Below, in pieces: positions 10,341 through 22,225 of a DNA stretch of 64,000 nucleotides (positions are counted from its first letter, which is position 1; the number at the start of each line of letters is the position of its first letter). The notes under the pieces were generated by a model. The model saw nothing but the letters and a program-made list of their open reading frames with translations, was not told where the DNA came from and did no database searches. This stretch comes from Cladorhizidae sp. MBARI D1340-BT2 (Eukaryota > Porifera > Demospongiae > Poecilosclerida > Cladorhizidae). The stretch lies in assembly GCA_028752905.1 (NCBI GenBank), contig JAQNBH010000010.1, positions 21,623,308 to 21,687,307 on the forward strand, given 5' to 3'. The position numbers and the translations under genes are program-made.

Positions 10341-11430
10341 AAAATGGGGACACCTCAAAATTTGAGCGCCTGTACTGGCTGTAGTTGTGGTTAAGTGTTA
10401 GCCAGTTTAAATTGCTATCTGTGGCCCTACTCTACAAAACCAGTTCATTAGGTACTAAAATGCAATGAAGTGGGTAAGTATGGGTGCAGAATTTTTTTTT
10501 CCAGTTGCAAGACTACAAAGGGTTGATTTCATTTCACATTCCAACTTGCAGTTCCAAAAATAAGCATGTATGGCAAAACAAAAGTACCATCAGAAAGCAA
10601 ACTGCATTGGTTATATTTTGATTCGAGGCCATGGCATGAATATGTCCTCATATATGATACTTTACAATAAAACCAACTGGCCAGCCATGGTCAGACATCT
10701 TTGCCAGCCTTAAAGTAAATAACACATAATGTGCAGGTCACAGCTAAGTGCCTTCACAAACCACAGACCAAATTAGAGCCCTAAGCCCTGAGGATCAAAG
10801 GAGAGGGCAGTTTTTGAGTGTATTGATGTTGCTAGCATAAAGAAAATGTGCAGATGGCGACATTCAATGTGAAATCACACCGAGTAAGCAACAGTCTGAT
10901 TCTTCCTAAACTGCCTTCAAAGAGGAAGTGAGAAAGATTGATCACAAATCTTTTGGAGTTTGCCCGCTTAAAACAGACTCAATAAACTTAATTTCCAATG
11001 CGAAAGGAATTTGTTTGATCGCATGTTGAAAGTTCTCTGCAACATATTTATTTATCTATCATGACATTGTCATTTTTCCATATCATGCATACTATACTCA
11101 GATTCTAGATAAGGGTTCCATAATATCCCAGTAATAGATCTGTTTTTGCTGGTTGAAACAGAATATAGCAACAACAGTCCCCCACACATTCCACACTAGC
11201 TGAATGTTGCTCAGCTGCACCTAAGACCAGCGTTATTAAGTCAGGTAATCTTCCTTGCTTTCTAAAAGATTATGCTTGTGGTTGAAAACGTAACTTTCTT
11301 TCTCTCAGCAGTACGTTTAACCACACAGAACGATTTTTCCTTTTTTTCAATTTTTTTATCATAGACAGCATGTTTAAAGCTGCTTTCTTGATACTTGTAA
11401 CTCCTCCAAGATGTAGAGATCTGCTTTCTA
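10341..11430. other. Intergenic, no gene seen
   Basis: No open frame with a recognisable product and no clear repeat. Poly(T) near 10492 only. Confidence 0.4.
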
Positions 11431-12700
11431 ATGAAAGGGAACCTCTATAATAAATCACGAATGGAAGCAGAGGGAAAAGGAATCGGGGATGGCTGTGCAC
11501 AAGTGTTGCGTGGGCTATTCCAGAAGGCATCAGTGCTAGCTTCTCAGTTTGCTTCAGGCTTGCTGCCAGAGCTTAAAGTGAAGGTGGCTGGAAGTGAGGG
11601 GGATGTGGATACCAACCCTAGTTAAGGCACATTATGAGGTAGCCAATTTGGCCTTGAGTAGCTACTGTGAGGAGACCACACCAGAACTTCATGTCCCATC
11701 AGCCTGAAAAGTGGAGAAACTTACCAGAACAATGGGCTGTTTCACCAGATGGGCAGATTCCTATCATGTGGTGTCATGGTTGTGGGGCATATTGGTACTA
11801 TAGGAACAAATACCATGCCAGAGATGAGGGGGAACTGGCAGGACTCCAGGAAAGGACCAAAGAGGAAAGATGGAAAAGGGAGTGGCTAACCTAGCCCCAC
11901 AAGTAACACAAGAAAAAGAGTGGAAGTGCCAGGAGGATTATAATTGCATCGATGAGGCTCTAAGTAAGGTGACAACCACTATGTACTCTATCTCTTCAAG
12001 CTCATGCAGATTGCACAGAGATATGCCCCATACCAATGACCGACATGGAGTTCGAAGGAGAGAAGGTTGAGGCGCTACTTCATAGTTTCATTAGACTTCT
12101 TTCTAGAAGTGCTGGCTAAAAAGAGGACCAAGGACTAGTCTCTTGTGGAATGGAGGAGATAGATGGAGCAGTATTTAGATCCTACTCCAGTGGCTCTGCG
12201 CAAATACTATTGCTCGATCAGGACATGTAGTGAAAGCAGTGATGCAGGTATTAGGATGCTCCTGTCAGACTACTGATATGGTCTGACATGCTTCCTAAGT
12301 TAGGGTTCCAGTTTGTTTGCACTGAGGTGGAAAAAGATGATGTGGACCTGCTAGATGTACATAATCACCTAGGATATAGGGAGATTAGGCAGAACTTTAT
12401 TAAGCCAGCCAAGGAGAAAGGTAGGATTGGCATGGTCTGTTTGCAGCAAGTGGTCCGACTTCTGAGAAATCACATTAAACTTGTTCGGGCAAAGGTGTCT
12501 GGAGAAGAGCAGTGCTCACTGACCTACTTTGATCCAAAAAGAGAGTTAGATAGAGTTGGAGCAAACCTGAGGCTGTGGTAGAGATTGTATGGTGGCATTG
12601 ATGGAGAATCATGGGTGCCAGTTATTGTAGAAGAGGGACAGTTATTAGGTCAGGTCTATTCCAGTAAAAGGGTTTGTGTCAGCGGTGATATCTGATGGTT
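11431..12700 (+). pseudogene. Unassigned broken coding region upstream of gypsy pol
   Basis: Short plus-strand open frames follow one another: 11431-11625, 11667-11894 and 12288-12581. The second contains QPEKWRNLPEQWAVSPDGQ and a WCHGCGAYWYYRNKY stretch. The third contains HLGYREIRQNFIKPAKEKGR. GC content and codon texture differ from the surrounding AT-rich DNA, and the run leads straight into a Ty3/gypsy reverse transcriptase. It is plausibly the gag/protease portion of that element, but I do not recognise a capsid, zinc knuckle or protease motif. It could instead be an unrelated relic. Confidence 0.35.
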
Positions 12701-12719
12701 TCTCCACAAGGTTTGAAGT

Positions 12720-13842
12720 GTCTGAAGGAGAGTTTGCCTTTAGATTTGTCTAATCTTAGCGCAGAGCAAGCTCAAGAGATTGAAAATCTCGTTGGGGTTT
12801 GCAGATGAGTTTGTTTTGAATCCATCAGAGTTGGGATCAACAGAGCTGGTGACTCACTCAATAGAGACTGGTAATAGTGAACCAATCAAACAGCCGGCAA
12901 GACGAACAGCCTTTGCTCTACGTCAGAGGGTGGAGGAGATGATTGGAAAAATGCTGGAGCAAGGAATTATGGAACCATCCTATAGTTCTTGGTCGGGCCC
13001 AGTGGTTTTGGTTGAGAAAAGAGATGGAAGTCGAAGATTTTGTGCTGGTGACCGATGCTTGAACACCGTCACAAAGATGGATGTGTATCCTTTACCATAT
13101 ATAATTATGATCTTTGACCTCTGGCTGACTGTAAGTATTGTACAGCACTGGACAGACATGGCAACTGGATACTGGCAAGTCGGGATGCATCCTGAATCAG
13201 AGGAAAAGACAGCATTTGCCACACATTCAGGTCTCTAAGAATTTCAGGTGATGCTGTTTGAACCTGCAACCATTCAGAGGCTTATGGAGTCTGGTAGGGG
13301 ACTCATCCTGAAGTCCTGCATGGTATACTTTGATGATGTGATAGTTATAGGCACGACTTTTGTACAACATCTTGCTAATCTCCATGAGGTATTCCCACCG
13401 CCTGCATACTGCTGATTGACCTACTAAGTTTCACTTTGTGGTTAGCAAGTCTATCTGGGATTTGTCGTGTCCATAGAGATGGTGTATCCCCAGACCCAAA
13501 GAAGGTAGTGACTGTAAGTGAGTTTCCTCATCCTCGGGATGTGGGGCATTGGACTTACCTCCTATTATCGGAGATTCATAGCTGGTTTTTCAGAGGTGGC
13601 TAACCCATTATTTGCTTTGACCGTCCATTGCTACTAGACACAGATGCACATGGAGTGGGACTGGGAGCTATTCTGGCTCAAGAACAAGAAGACAGGTCAG
13701 CTAGACCTGCCAGCAGAGCCCTGCAGCCACACGAGTGCAACTATGCAGCGACAGAACTGGAAGCCTTAGGAGTAATATGGGCAGTAAAACAATTCAATTA
13801 TCTACCACTACATATGTACTGCATCTCTTTGAACTGTAGATC
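12720..13842 (+). pseudogene. Ty3/gypsy reverse transcriptase-RNase H relic
   Basis: Reverse transcriptase motifs appear in order: VTHSIETGNSEPIKQPARRT (12850-12910), EMIGKMLEQGIMEPSYSSWS with PVVLVEKRDGSRRF, then DMATGYWQVGMHPESEEKTAF (thumb side of motif A and B). An in-frame stop at 13236-13238 falls where family members have GLYEFQVMPFGL. The catalytic YFDD is at about 13326-13340. RNase H begins LLLDTDAHGVGLGAIL at 13628 and continues to ATELEALGVIWAVKQFNYL. At least two frame changes and one stop show it is dead. Coding stops inside RNase H where a minisatellite starts at about 13845. No integrase follows. Confidence 0.8.
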
Positions 13843-13844
13843 AA

Positions 13845-14585
13845 ATCATGTGAGGCATAAATATGTCCTAATCATGTGAGGCATAAATATGCCTAATCAT
13901 GTTAGGCATTTAATATGTTTCTGATTCCTAATCATGTGAGGCATAAATATGTATATATCTGATTCCTAATCATGTGAGGCATAAATATGTATGTGATTCC
14001 TAACCATGTGAGGCATAAATATGTATGTGATTCCTAATCATGTGAGGCATAAATATGTATGTGATCCTAATCATGTGAGGCATAAATATGTATCTGATTC
14101 CTAATCATGTGAGGCATAAATATGTATCTGATTCCTAATCATGTGAGGCATAAATATGTATATATGTGATTCCTAATCATGTGAGGCATAAATATGTATC
14201 TGATTCCTAATCATGTGAGGCATAAATATGTATGTGATTCCTAATCATGTGAGGCATAAATATGTATGTGATTCCTAATCATGTGAGGCATAAATATGTA
14301 TGTGATCCTAATCATGTGAGGCATAAATATATATGTCATTCCTAATCATGTCAGCATAAATATGTATGTGATGCCTAATCATGTGAGGCATAAATATGTA
14401 TGTCATTCCTAATCATGTGAGGCATAAATATGTATGTCATTCCTAATCATGTGAGGCATAAATATGTATGTGATTCCTAATCATGTGAGGCATAAATATG
14501 TATGTGATTCCTAATAATGTGAGGCATAAATATGTATGTCATTCCGAATCATGTGAGGCATAAATATGTATATATGTGATTCATG
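13845..14585. repeat. 34-bp minisatellite, about 22 units
   Basis: The unit is ATCATGTGAGGCATAAATAT followed by GTATGTGATTCCTA. Variants change TGTGAT to TCTGAT or TGTCAT, or insert an extra TATA. The series TATATA variant, several plain units, then a 33-bp GATCCTA unit occurs twice (units 4-7 and 10-14), so blocks were duplicated. The array replaces the expected rest of RNase H and integrase of the preceding gypsy relic. Confidence 0.9.
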
Positions 14586-14956
14586 CAAGAATTAGGTGAA
14601 GTGATAATAATGCTAAAGTGAACGCAGTTAATGGCCTTACTCATATTTGTCCCAACGTTTTCCTTCGAGTTATATATGGATGAGCAGTAGAGACCTGTTA
14701 GATAAAGAGAGAAGTGTTTTAACTTCCTAGATTAAATAATGTTTTACCTTTCAGAAGAGCAGCGACAAAGAAATAGTTAGCGGTAAGCTAAGACCAAACG
14801 CCTTGGCAGAATTTTTTTCTTCCAGTTTTCTCGTAATTAAAAGTTACCGCGCAACCAAACACCACAGTGATCTAATAATAACTGTGTTTTGACCAGTGCC
14901 CGCTTGAAAAACCAATGCGGAGTTGAGTGGGTTTTTTGTATGGCTACACGGTACAT

Positions 14957-15053
14957 CCTACTGGCCAATCATTTGTACTATACGTCCTACTGGCCAATCA
15001 TTTGTACTATACGTCCTACTGGCCAATCATTTGTACAGTTGGTCCTACTGGCC
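14957..15053 (+). repeat. 29-bp triplicate with CCAAT motifs
   Basis: CCTACTGGCCAATCATTTGT plus nine bases is repeated at 14957, 14986 and 15015, with a partial fourth at 15044. Each full unit carries one CCAAT on the plus strand. The repeats sit in a 120-codon open frame (14889-15251) that I do not recognise. A promoter role for the spaced CCAAT boxes is possible but unsupported by any downstream gene. Confidence 0.75.
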
Positions 15054-15814
15054 TATCACAATCACTTGACTACCAGAAGTTCTAGGGAGAAGTTACGTAC
15101 ACAAGCAACTGAAGAAGAATACAGGGGCGTGGCTTCACAACGAGCCTTGGATGTCACGAATGACGATCACTTCCTGTATATGCCACGTCGAGCGATGAGG
15201 CATCAGCTATTAACCTTGGATACTCTTCAGGGAGAGAAGACACTCAAGTAGAGTAAGAAGCGAAAAGGTTCTTGATATACAAACCCATCAAGTTTACTCT
15301 AAAAATACCGTATTTACAAAATCAACTTCAAAATTATTTCTCTGACGTTTCTTCTAGCCTTAATTTGTTTAAGACACCTTTAGCTGGTAAATAGCTATTT
15401 AAATACAGTTCTGAATAATGTGATATTTGTCTACTGGCTAGGAAAACTAACTCCTCTGTGTGATCATGCAAATTATGATTGCACAATTTCAGGAACGCCA
15501 GAACATGTGTTGTACATGCGAGATACCAGAGTGCTGAAAGTGTATATAGATAAGATGAAGATGAAGATGTTCAATCATGAATCTCTAATTTTTGAGATTC
15601 ATAATATGTTTTTCCTCTATTTAGCTCTAACTCCAAGAGAAACCATCTAATATTTAGGGCAATTGAATTCTTATAGAAGAACATTAAAAGTTGAGAAATA
15701 TGGATGAGGAATTGAAAAGGAAGATTACACAGAAGCTGATAATGTTGAGCACACAAGAGAAGAGAAGGAACTTGTGACTTCGAATGAGGAGTCTGTGAAG
15801 GCCTAAGTTCCAAT
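15054..15814. other. Intergenic, no assigned gene
   Basis: The first part to 15251 continues the open frame that began at 14889, and its GC-richer tail ends GEKTLK. I do not recognise it. The rest is AT-rich with short open frames only. Confidence 0.35.
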
Positions 15815-15930
15815 CAATGAAAACTAGAGCATCTAGTTGAAACGTCGAGCGAATAAAAATTGAAGTTGATTATTGAGAAGGTAATTTTATGTTATTATGT
15901 CAACTGAGAGTTCATTGAGAACGTAATTAT
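15815..15930 (+). repeat. Dispersed repeat, copy C (core only)
   Basis: AATGAAAACTAGAGCATCTA, TTGAAACGTCGAG, GAAGTTGATTATTGAGAAGG and CAACTGAGAGTTCATTGAGA follow the same order as in copies A, B, D and E. The upstream half found in A and D is missing. Confidence 0.65.
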
Positions 15931-16167
15931 TATTATATTCAGTTAGCAATGAAGAACACAACTCTTTTGAACAGACGCAGCTAGACTTAGAGCTCTAAGA
16001 GCTAACTAAGAATATGGAAAGAGACTGTATCTGGTAGATAGAGCCTTTTTATAGACACAACAACATACACAATGTTCTAGCAGAATCCTCCACAACCACA
16101 CATCAAAGGGTGCAGGATTAATCTTGCAGCAGCAGGATCTAAGCACAAGGTACAAACATTACAATTG

Positions 16168-17245
16168 CACATAAACAACCACACAATGTTCGAAGTCAAT
16201 CTACCACAGAGTGTTTCAATGGTAAAGAGAGCTTTTCACTGACTAACCAACTGATATATTCTCAATGCTGTTCCAAACATAGGTCCTGTACCACTCGATC
16301 CATTCCAACAGTTAATGCTTACATTGATGCTGTTATGACCGGCAATGTTTGGACAAACCTATCCACTACTTCATGTATATTTGCTGGTGTTCTAGAAGAA
16401 TTGCATGCGTGTTTGAAATGTTTGAATATAATTATGGCCAGAGAGGGTGGTCTCATGAAAATATTCTGCCTATGGATCATTTTGTTGTGATCATTGCTTT
16501 GAAATTTGTATTGACAGATATCTGCTAGCTGGAGCACAGCTCCTACAAACACCGCAATACCATAAAACATCACTACTTGAGCTTCATTTCAGATGGCAGG
16601 CAGGTAGAATAAGAGATATTTCTATAATTAGGAGATGTGAACTGGCACATAGAGATATTGAATTTTTATACATCCAAGAAAACAACCAGTACAGCTCATT
16701 CACAGAGGTACAGCTTGATTTCTCTATCAGCAATTCTAAATCACTCACTTTCAAGTGTGGAACTGAGAAAGGCAACTGTGTTGAAAGTGTTATCAATCCA
16801 GGGATTTGGTATTCTCTGCCCGAGTTGGTGCTACCATACTAAAACTCCTGCATTTCTATCTGTCCAATCATGTGAGAAATAACCGGCTCTAGAAAAGAAA
16901 GTAAAATATTTTTTTTTAATTTGAGAGCCACTAGAGAATATTTGCCCATAAGTTTTATTTGTGTTTTTGACAAAAAGAGTGCAAGTTTAGCCCAGTATGT
17001 TGTTATTCAGGGTAAGTGTTAAATAGTTGCATGGCCCTGTGTAATTATGATTAAAACCCTGTAAGAATTTTCCACGTAGACTGATAAGAAAATCTGAAAC
17101 TGCTTCCAGAAGGTACACTATGAGCAGACTAGAATCATTCTGTCACACCTCTGCCATTGAACACTCAGTCAGGACCAAACCAAACAAGTCAGATGGTGCA
17201 AACACATACCCCAGTAAAATGATAAAAAAATATCTAGTCATCAAT
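16168..17245. repeat. Segmental repeat copy 1, left part
   Basis: This is a direct, diverged copy of 20770-22056. Landmarks shared in order: CACAATGTTCGA, GTCAATCTACCACAGAG, GGTCCTGTACCACTCGATCC, TTGCATGCGTGTTTGAAATG, TTTCTCTATCAGCAATTCTA, AAGGCAACTGTGTTGAA and ATGATAAAAAAATATCTAG. It contains short open frames shared with copy 2 but no recognised protein. It is interrupted at 17245 by the LTR insertion and resumes at 18008. Confidence 0.85.
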
Positions 17246-17250
17246 ATGGC

Positions 17251-18007
17251 TGTCAGAGAAAGCCCTGACAGCGGAAGCTGTTAGAGGGGAAACACGTCAG
17301 AGGGAGGTTGGAGTGTCAGAGAAAGCCCTGACAGCTGTTAGAGAGGAAGCTGTTAGAGGGGAAACACGTCAGAGGGAGGTAGACACTACACACCCACAAG
17401 TGGCAGGAGACACCCACCAACTCAGAACCAAAACCGCAACTATGGATCATCCCACTTCAACAGCAGAGACCCCTGATTGGTTGGAAAAAAGGAACTCCTG
17501 ATTGGTCAAATCAGTCTCTGAGGAGAATGATCCTAGGCACAACACAAGATAAACCAGCTGCCTATAAAAGAACAAGAGACTTCGAAAGAAAGGAGAGAAG
17601 GAGAAGGAGTAATCAACAAGCTGGAAGAAAGAAGGAAAGCCCCTCAACAAACTAACTCCTCAATGAACTGAAGAGAGACTCAGAACTGAGCTGACCTGGC
17701 TCTGTGTAATATATAATTTGTTAGAAAACAGTAGGAGATGTGGTCGTGTACATCATTTTGTTATTGTTGATTATAAGCAACTTACCTTATACAGAAAAGG
17801 AGGGCAGAGGTCTAGAGAGAGAGAGAAGACTCTGGTTGATTATATACTTGGTCTTGATAAGGCTATTGTGAGAGAGAAGCAATAGTAAGGTCTGGGCGTC
17901 AAAGAAAGCGAACCTGGAAAGAGAAGTTGTGCTGAGACTTCTTCTGAAGATTTATATTGTTAGGAAGTAATATTCCTAGAGTGGTAAGAGGGTTCGCCTT
18001 TCTCACA
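17251..18007 (+). mobile_element. 757-bp solo-LTR-like insertion
   Basis: It begins TGTCAGAGAAAG and ends CTTTCTCACA, short inverted repeats that obey TG...CA. ATGGC occurs at 17246-17250 and 18008-18012, a 5-bp target duplication typical of LTR retrotransposons. The paralogous segment at 22057 has a single uninterrupted ATGGCATGCATTCTTAAG, which confirms both boundaries. Inside are a 63-bp spaced duplication of TGTCAGAGAAAGCCCTGACA (17251 and 17314), two GATTGGT boxes (near 17473 and 17501) and a TATA box at 17563. No coding sequence is present, so this is a solo LTR left by recombination. Confidence 0.85.
17563..17570 (+). promoter_or_regulatory. TATA box in the solo LTR
   Basis: TATAAAAG stands about 310 bp into the LTR, downstream of two CCAAT-type (GATTGGT) boxes and upstream of a purine-rich stretch. 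This is the expected layout of an LTR U3 promoter. Confidence 0.6.
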
Positions 18008-18070
18008 ATGGCATGCATTCTTAAGAAATATTCAGTGCATGATGGTGGTATATCATAAGCAACACTGTAA
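18008..18070. repeat. Segmental repeat copy 1, right part
   Basis: ATGGCATGCATTCTTAAGAA and TTCAGTGCA...GATGGTGG continue the homology to copy 2 (22057-22120) after the LTR insertion. Similarity fades after ACACTGTAA. Confidence 0.8.
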
Positions 18071-19639
18071 TACATTATATGAACATAATTATATCTACAA
18101 GTGTATAAACATACATCATTCTTTACAAAGCAACCAGTAGCATCCAACTTATTAAACCAAATTGGAGACAGTCTTCCAAATACGATATATCAGCAGGCAC
18201 TTTGAAATGGTCACCAGAAACTCTTGAAACTCAAGAGAAATCTAGTCGCATTGAAGCTTGTAATCATTGTGAAAACTTTAACCATTCTCTAACTGAATTG
18301 ATGTTGACATGCAGGATAACATCTGTACTCTTGTTATCACAATCAAGTCAGAATTTATCTGCAATTGTAAAGAAGATAGGATTCTTGAGAAACACTGAAA
18401 ACTATTTTGCTGTACGTTTATTTATGTTTATTGCAGCATGCAATGGTTGAACTTTATCAAGTATTTTCTTATTATACAGTTACTATTAGTTATATGCATG
18501 CAACTATGAAATTAATAATTCAAAAATCAGACCGCAACTACAGCCATTAATTACTATAATTATTTGCACATAAATATGTGAATGGGCATGGTAGTAGTAG
18601 TTAGTTCTTTTAACAACATTTCTTGGCACAAATATTATTTGGGATAAAGCATTATTTATTTTGTTATATTTTCACAGGTACAGCAACATCACACTAAAAT
18701 TTATCAAGCAGATCTCAGCTTTTCTGAAGAAGTTATTCAAACAATAATTAACTGGTGGACAAGAGAATATAAAATTGTAAATTAAAATTGATATAATTAT
18801 GCCAAATATATCTGAATTGAAATTTCGAAAACATAACCTATTAATTTTATTAATGATAGAGAGAGGAATTTTCATTTCAAATTATCGTCAAATTTATGGC
18901 CTAAATCTGAAATTTATGGTTTCCAGCTGAAAATTACTGGTTCTACATAATTATGCTTTGTGTGATGTTGCCAATTACATTAGTGAATGCTAGTGTCTTC
19001 ACATTCACCATGTTGACGAGCAAAACATTTGTTTGGAAAGTTTTAGATAAAATAATACTGAGATTTTTAGCAAATGAGCTGATAATCACTATATTTTCCA
19101 AGATGTTAATACAGCTAGTCTAATCATATTTACATCATTTTGTGGCTTTGGAGTCATTTTGTTATAAAAAGTAGGATCAAGTTTGCAGGTTTCTATGCAT
19201 GTAAATATCGGTGTGCTTTTTTTAGATTAAACCATATTGCCTTAGAAAAATAATTTGATATGCATGCCTTTTGTTGCTGGGTGGTTATTCAAATTTGTAT
19301 TTGTACATTTGATTAGTTAATGATATCTTGATTTGCATCTAGCCATATAGGGATATTGAACTATTTCTTAATGGAAGTGAGTAAATTATAATTATCCATC
19401 TCTAATTACACTAATTTAATTTTAGCTGTACCAAGTAGCTGTACCAAGAACAGTAAAATTTCTTAGATCATCTTGGGAATTCTTGTAATATTTTCAAACA
19501 TATTTAAAATTATATAGAGCATTTTGCCGACCACATGATTAGTAGTATTAGCACAAATACGAGGCTTTTGTAAAAACTATTAATTACTATTGTAATTTCA
19601 CGATGAATTCCAATTGAAGTTAGCTTAACATTGGTAGTA
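18071..19639. other. Intergenic, no gene seen
   Basis: Strongly AT-rich. Short open frames only (18202-18450 plus, 18672-18875 minus), with no recognisable domain. Confidence 0.4.
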
Positions 19640-19855
19640 AAAACCTAGTCTTATTCCTCCTACATTTATACTGGGGGCCGAGCATGTGTCACCACTGCCC
19701 TCTTGCTTCTGATGGCTCTGGTGCCTCTCCATCCTCAACTTTGCTGTTTTGATCCAGACAGTCGAAGTACTAAATTTGTGAGAAACATCAGCCTCAATCA
19801 TTGGCAGCTGTCAACTCACTTTATATCTATATTATAATAAGTGAATTGGTAGCTA
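19640..19855 (+). repeat. Dispersed direct repeat, copy 1
   Basis: It shares AAAACCTAGTCTT, GAGCATGTGTCAC, ACTGCCCT, CTGATGGCTCTGGTG, CAGCCTCAA and GCTGTCAACTCA in order with 25713-25925. The copies are diverged. The family is unknown and there is no coding potential. Confidence 0.65.
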
Positions 19856-20644
19856 TTTTGTTAAAGATCTGAATAAAGCTGGGGATTTAACCAGGTATAG
19901 TAAACTTTCTAACATCCCCAAATTTGTAGGTATTTATATTTTTAAGAATTCAACAAAGATTTTAAAAAGATCTTGAACTGAGACCTTATACTGCTTGACG
20001 GAGGATAGGTACCTGGAACAATACATAAGCTTTGATTTTATTTAGTCAGCCAGAATTTCAATCACATGTTAAAGGTGGTCAAATTCAATTCATGTCAAAT
20101 TAAGTATCTGAAAATGTCTGCCTACAGTTGATTCCATAAGAAAAGTCTGAACGTGATATTTTTTGGAGTAGACACTGAGCAGGGTCAAGAGGACATAAAA
20201 CATGATAATGCAGGAATTAATAAAAGTAAGATGGACATAGACACAGTTTTAATCGTGATAATACATAATACCAGTTTAATAAATCTGAGCAGTCATATTA
20301 TATGTGAATGTAATTGATCAAGAGTTATGCATTTGAGAGATGTCACACTACAGGGATTAATAGTGGATTTGGATTCAAGTTTAGTTAAGTGTAAGTCTAT
20401 CAAAATGTATGCATTACGAAGAGCAACATAGACTACAAATAAGTTGTACTATTTGAAATGTATCATGGAAATCATATGGGTATCTTCCATATGGCAAATT
20501 TCTTAATAGCAGTCCATACTAACTAGCTATTCTTTTATGAGACATATCAATTTGTGCATTATGTAATATGGGTTGTGCGCTGGGGCTTGGCTTGTGGAAG
20601 GAATACCATATTCACTCTGTGCTTGCAAGCTGATTATCGTTGTA
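19856..20644. other. Intergenic, no gene seen
   Basis: AT-rich, no recognisable open frame or repeat. Confidence 0.4.
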
Positions 20645-20765
20645 ATGGGGCCTGTATTTCTATAGGTGTCCATATATATTATCTGGGTTTCCCATTTCTA
20701 GACGTATGTGGTGCATCAATTATTATTATGATGATGTATAGGGTGCCCAAAATAGGAGATCTCCT
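20645..20765 (+). repeat. Flanking direct repeat, left copy
   Basis: CATATATATTATCTGGGTTT, TTTCTAGACGTATGTGG and GGGTGCCCAAAATAGGAGAT recur at 22122-22225. The pair brackets segmental repeat copy 2. Confidence 0.7.
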
Positions 20766-20769
20766 CAAT

Positions 20770-22120
20770 CACACATGAACAACTGCACAATGTTCGAGGT
20801 CAATCTACCACAGAGTTTTTAAATGGTAAAGAAAACTTTTCACAGACTAGCCAACTGATATACTCTTTCAATGGTGTTCCAAAGATTACCTTATCTTGTA
20901 GGTCCTGTACCACTCGATCCATTCCAACAGGTTATGCTTACATTGATACTGTTAAAACCGGCAATGTTTGTACAAACCTAGGATATGATTTGTCATTCAC
21001 CTATCCACTACTTCATGTATATTTGCTTGTGTTTTAGAAGAATTGCATGCGTGTTTGAAATGTTTGCCAGAAAGCGAGGTCTCATGAAAAAAGTCTGCCT
21101 ATGGATTTCACAAAGCCATGTCCTCATTTAGTTGTGATCATTGCTTTGAAATTTGTATTGACAGACATCTGTTAACTGGAGCACAGACATATTCTCCACA
21201 ACACCATGAAACATCACTACTTGAGCTTCATTTCATGTGGTTGCCAGGTAGAATAAGAGTGTTTCTAACTTTCTAGAATTAAGAGATATGAACTGGAACA
21301 TAGAGATATTCATTGTGATGAATTTTTATACATCCAAGAAAACAACTATTGAAGTACAGCTCATTAGGAGATGTGAACTGGCACATAAGAGGTATTGAAT
21401 TTTTATAGACCCAAGAAAATATCTATTGAAGTACAGCTCAATCTTGTTGAGCCAACTTCTTTTGAGGTAGAGCTTAATTTCTCTATCAGCAATTCTAAAT
21501 CACTCACTTTCAATGTGGAACTGAAAAACCTGAGAAAGGCAACTGTGTTGAAGGTTTTATCAATCTTGATGATCAATTGCCTACCATCGCACAGGGATTT
21601 CCTATTCTCTGCCAGAGTTGGTGCTGCCATCAACTAAAACTCCTGCATTATCGGCTCTTGAAAAGGAAGTAAAACATTTGAGAGCCACTAGACAATATTT
21701 GCCAGTAAGTTTTATTTGTGTTTTTGACAAGAAGAGTGCAAGTTTTGCCCAGTATGTTATTATTCAGAGTCAGTGTTGCATGGTCCTATATAATTATGAT
21801 TAAAACATTGGATAGCTGACAATGTACCTGTAGCTGCATATGCCTGTGAGAACTTTCCACGTAGAAGTTATTCTTTATGTGTTTCCCTTAGCTACTGATA
21901 AGAAAATGTGAAACTGCTTCCAAAAGGTCTTTGAGAAGACTAGAATCATTCTGTCACAGCCACAACATTGCACACTCAGTTAGGACCAAACCAAACAAAT
22001 CAGATGGTGCAACGACATACCAAAGTAAAATGATAAAAAAATATCTAGCTATAAATATGGCATGCATTCTTAAGAAATTCAGTGCAGTGATGGTGGAATA
22101 GCATAAACAACACTGTAACA
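20770..22120. repeat. Segmental repeat copy 2
   Basis: This is the paralogue of 16168-17245 plus 18008-18070. It preserves the site where copy 1 received the LTR (ATGGC at 22057-22061). Compared with copy 1 it has an internal duplication of about 105 bp near 21285-21440, where GATGTGAACTGG...GAATTTTTATA...ATTGAAGTACAGCTC occurs twice. Overlapping open frames at 21395-21637 (plus) and 21403-21633 (minus) arise here. I do not recognise a product. Confidence 0.85.
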
Positions 22121-22121
22121 G

Positions 22122-22225
22122 ATGCCCATATATATTATCTGGGTTTCCTATTTCTAGAAGTATGTGGTACATCAATTATTATTATTATGTGACGAAATAG
22201 GGTGCCCAAAATAGGAGATCCCCTC
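22122..22225 (+). repeat. Flanking direct repeat, right copy
   Basis: This is the second copy of the 20645-20765 repeat, with CATATATATTATCTGGGTTT and GGGTGCCCAAAATAGGAGAT. Confidence 0.7.

Noticed and set aside
13845..14585. CRISPR-like regular array
   Set aside because: Units are contiguous without unique spacers, and the context is eukaryotic. It is a minisatellite.
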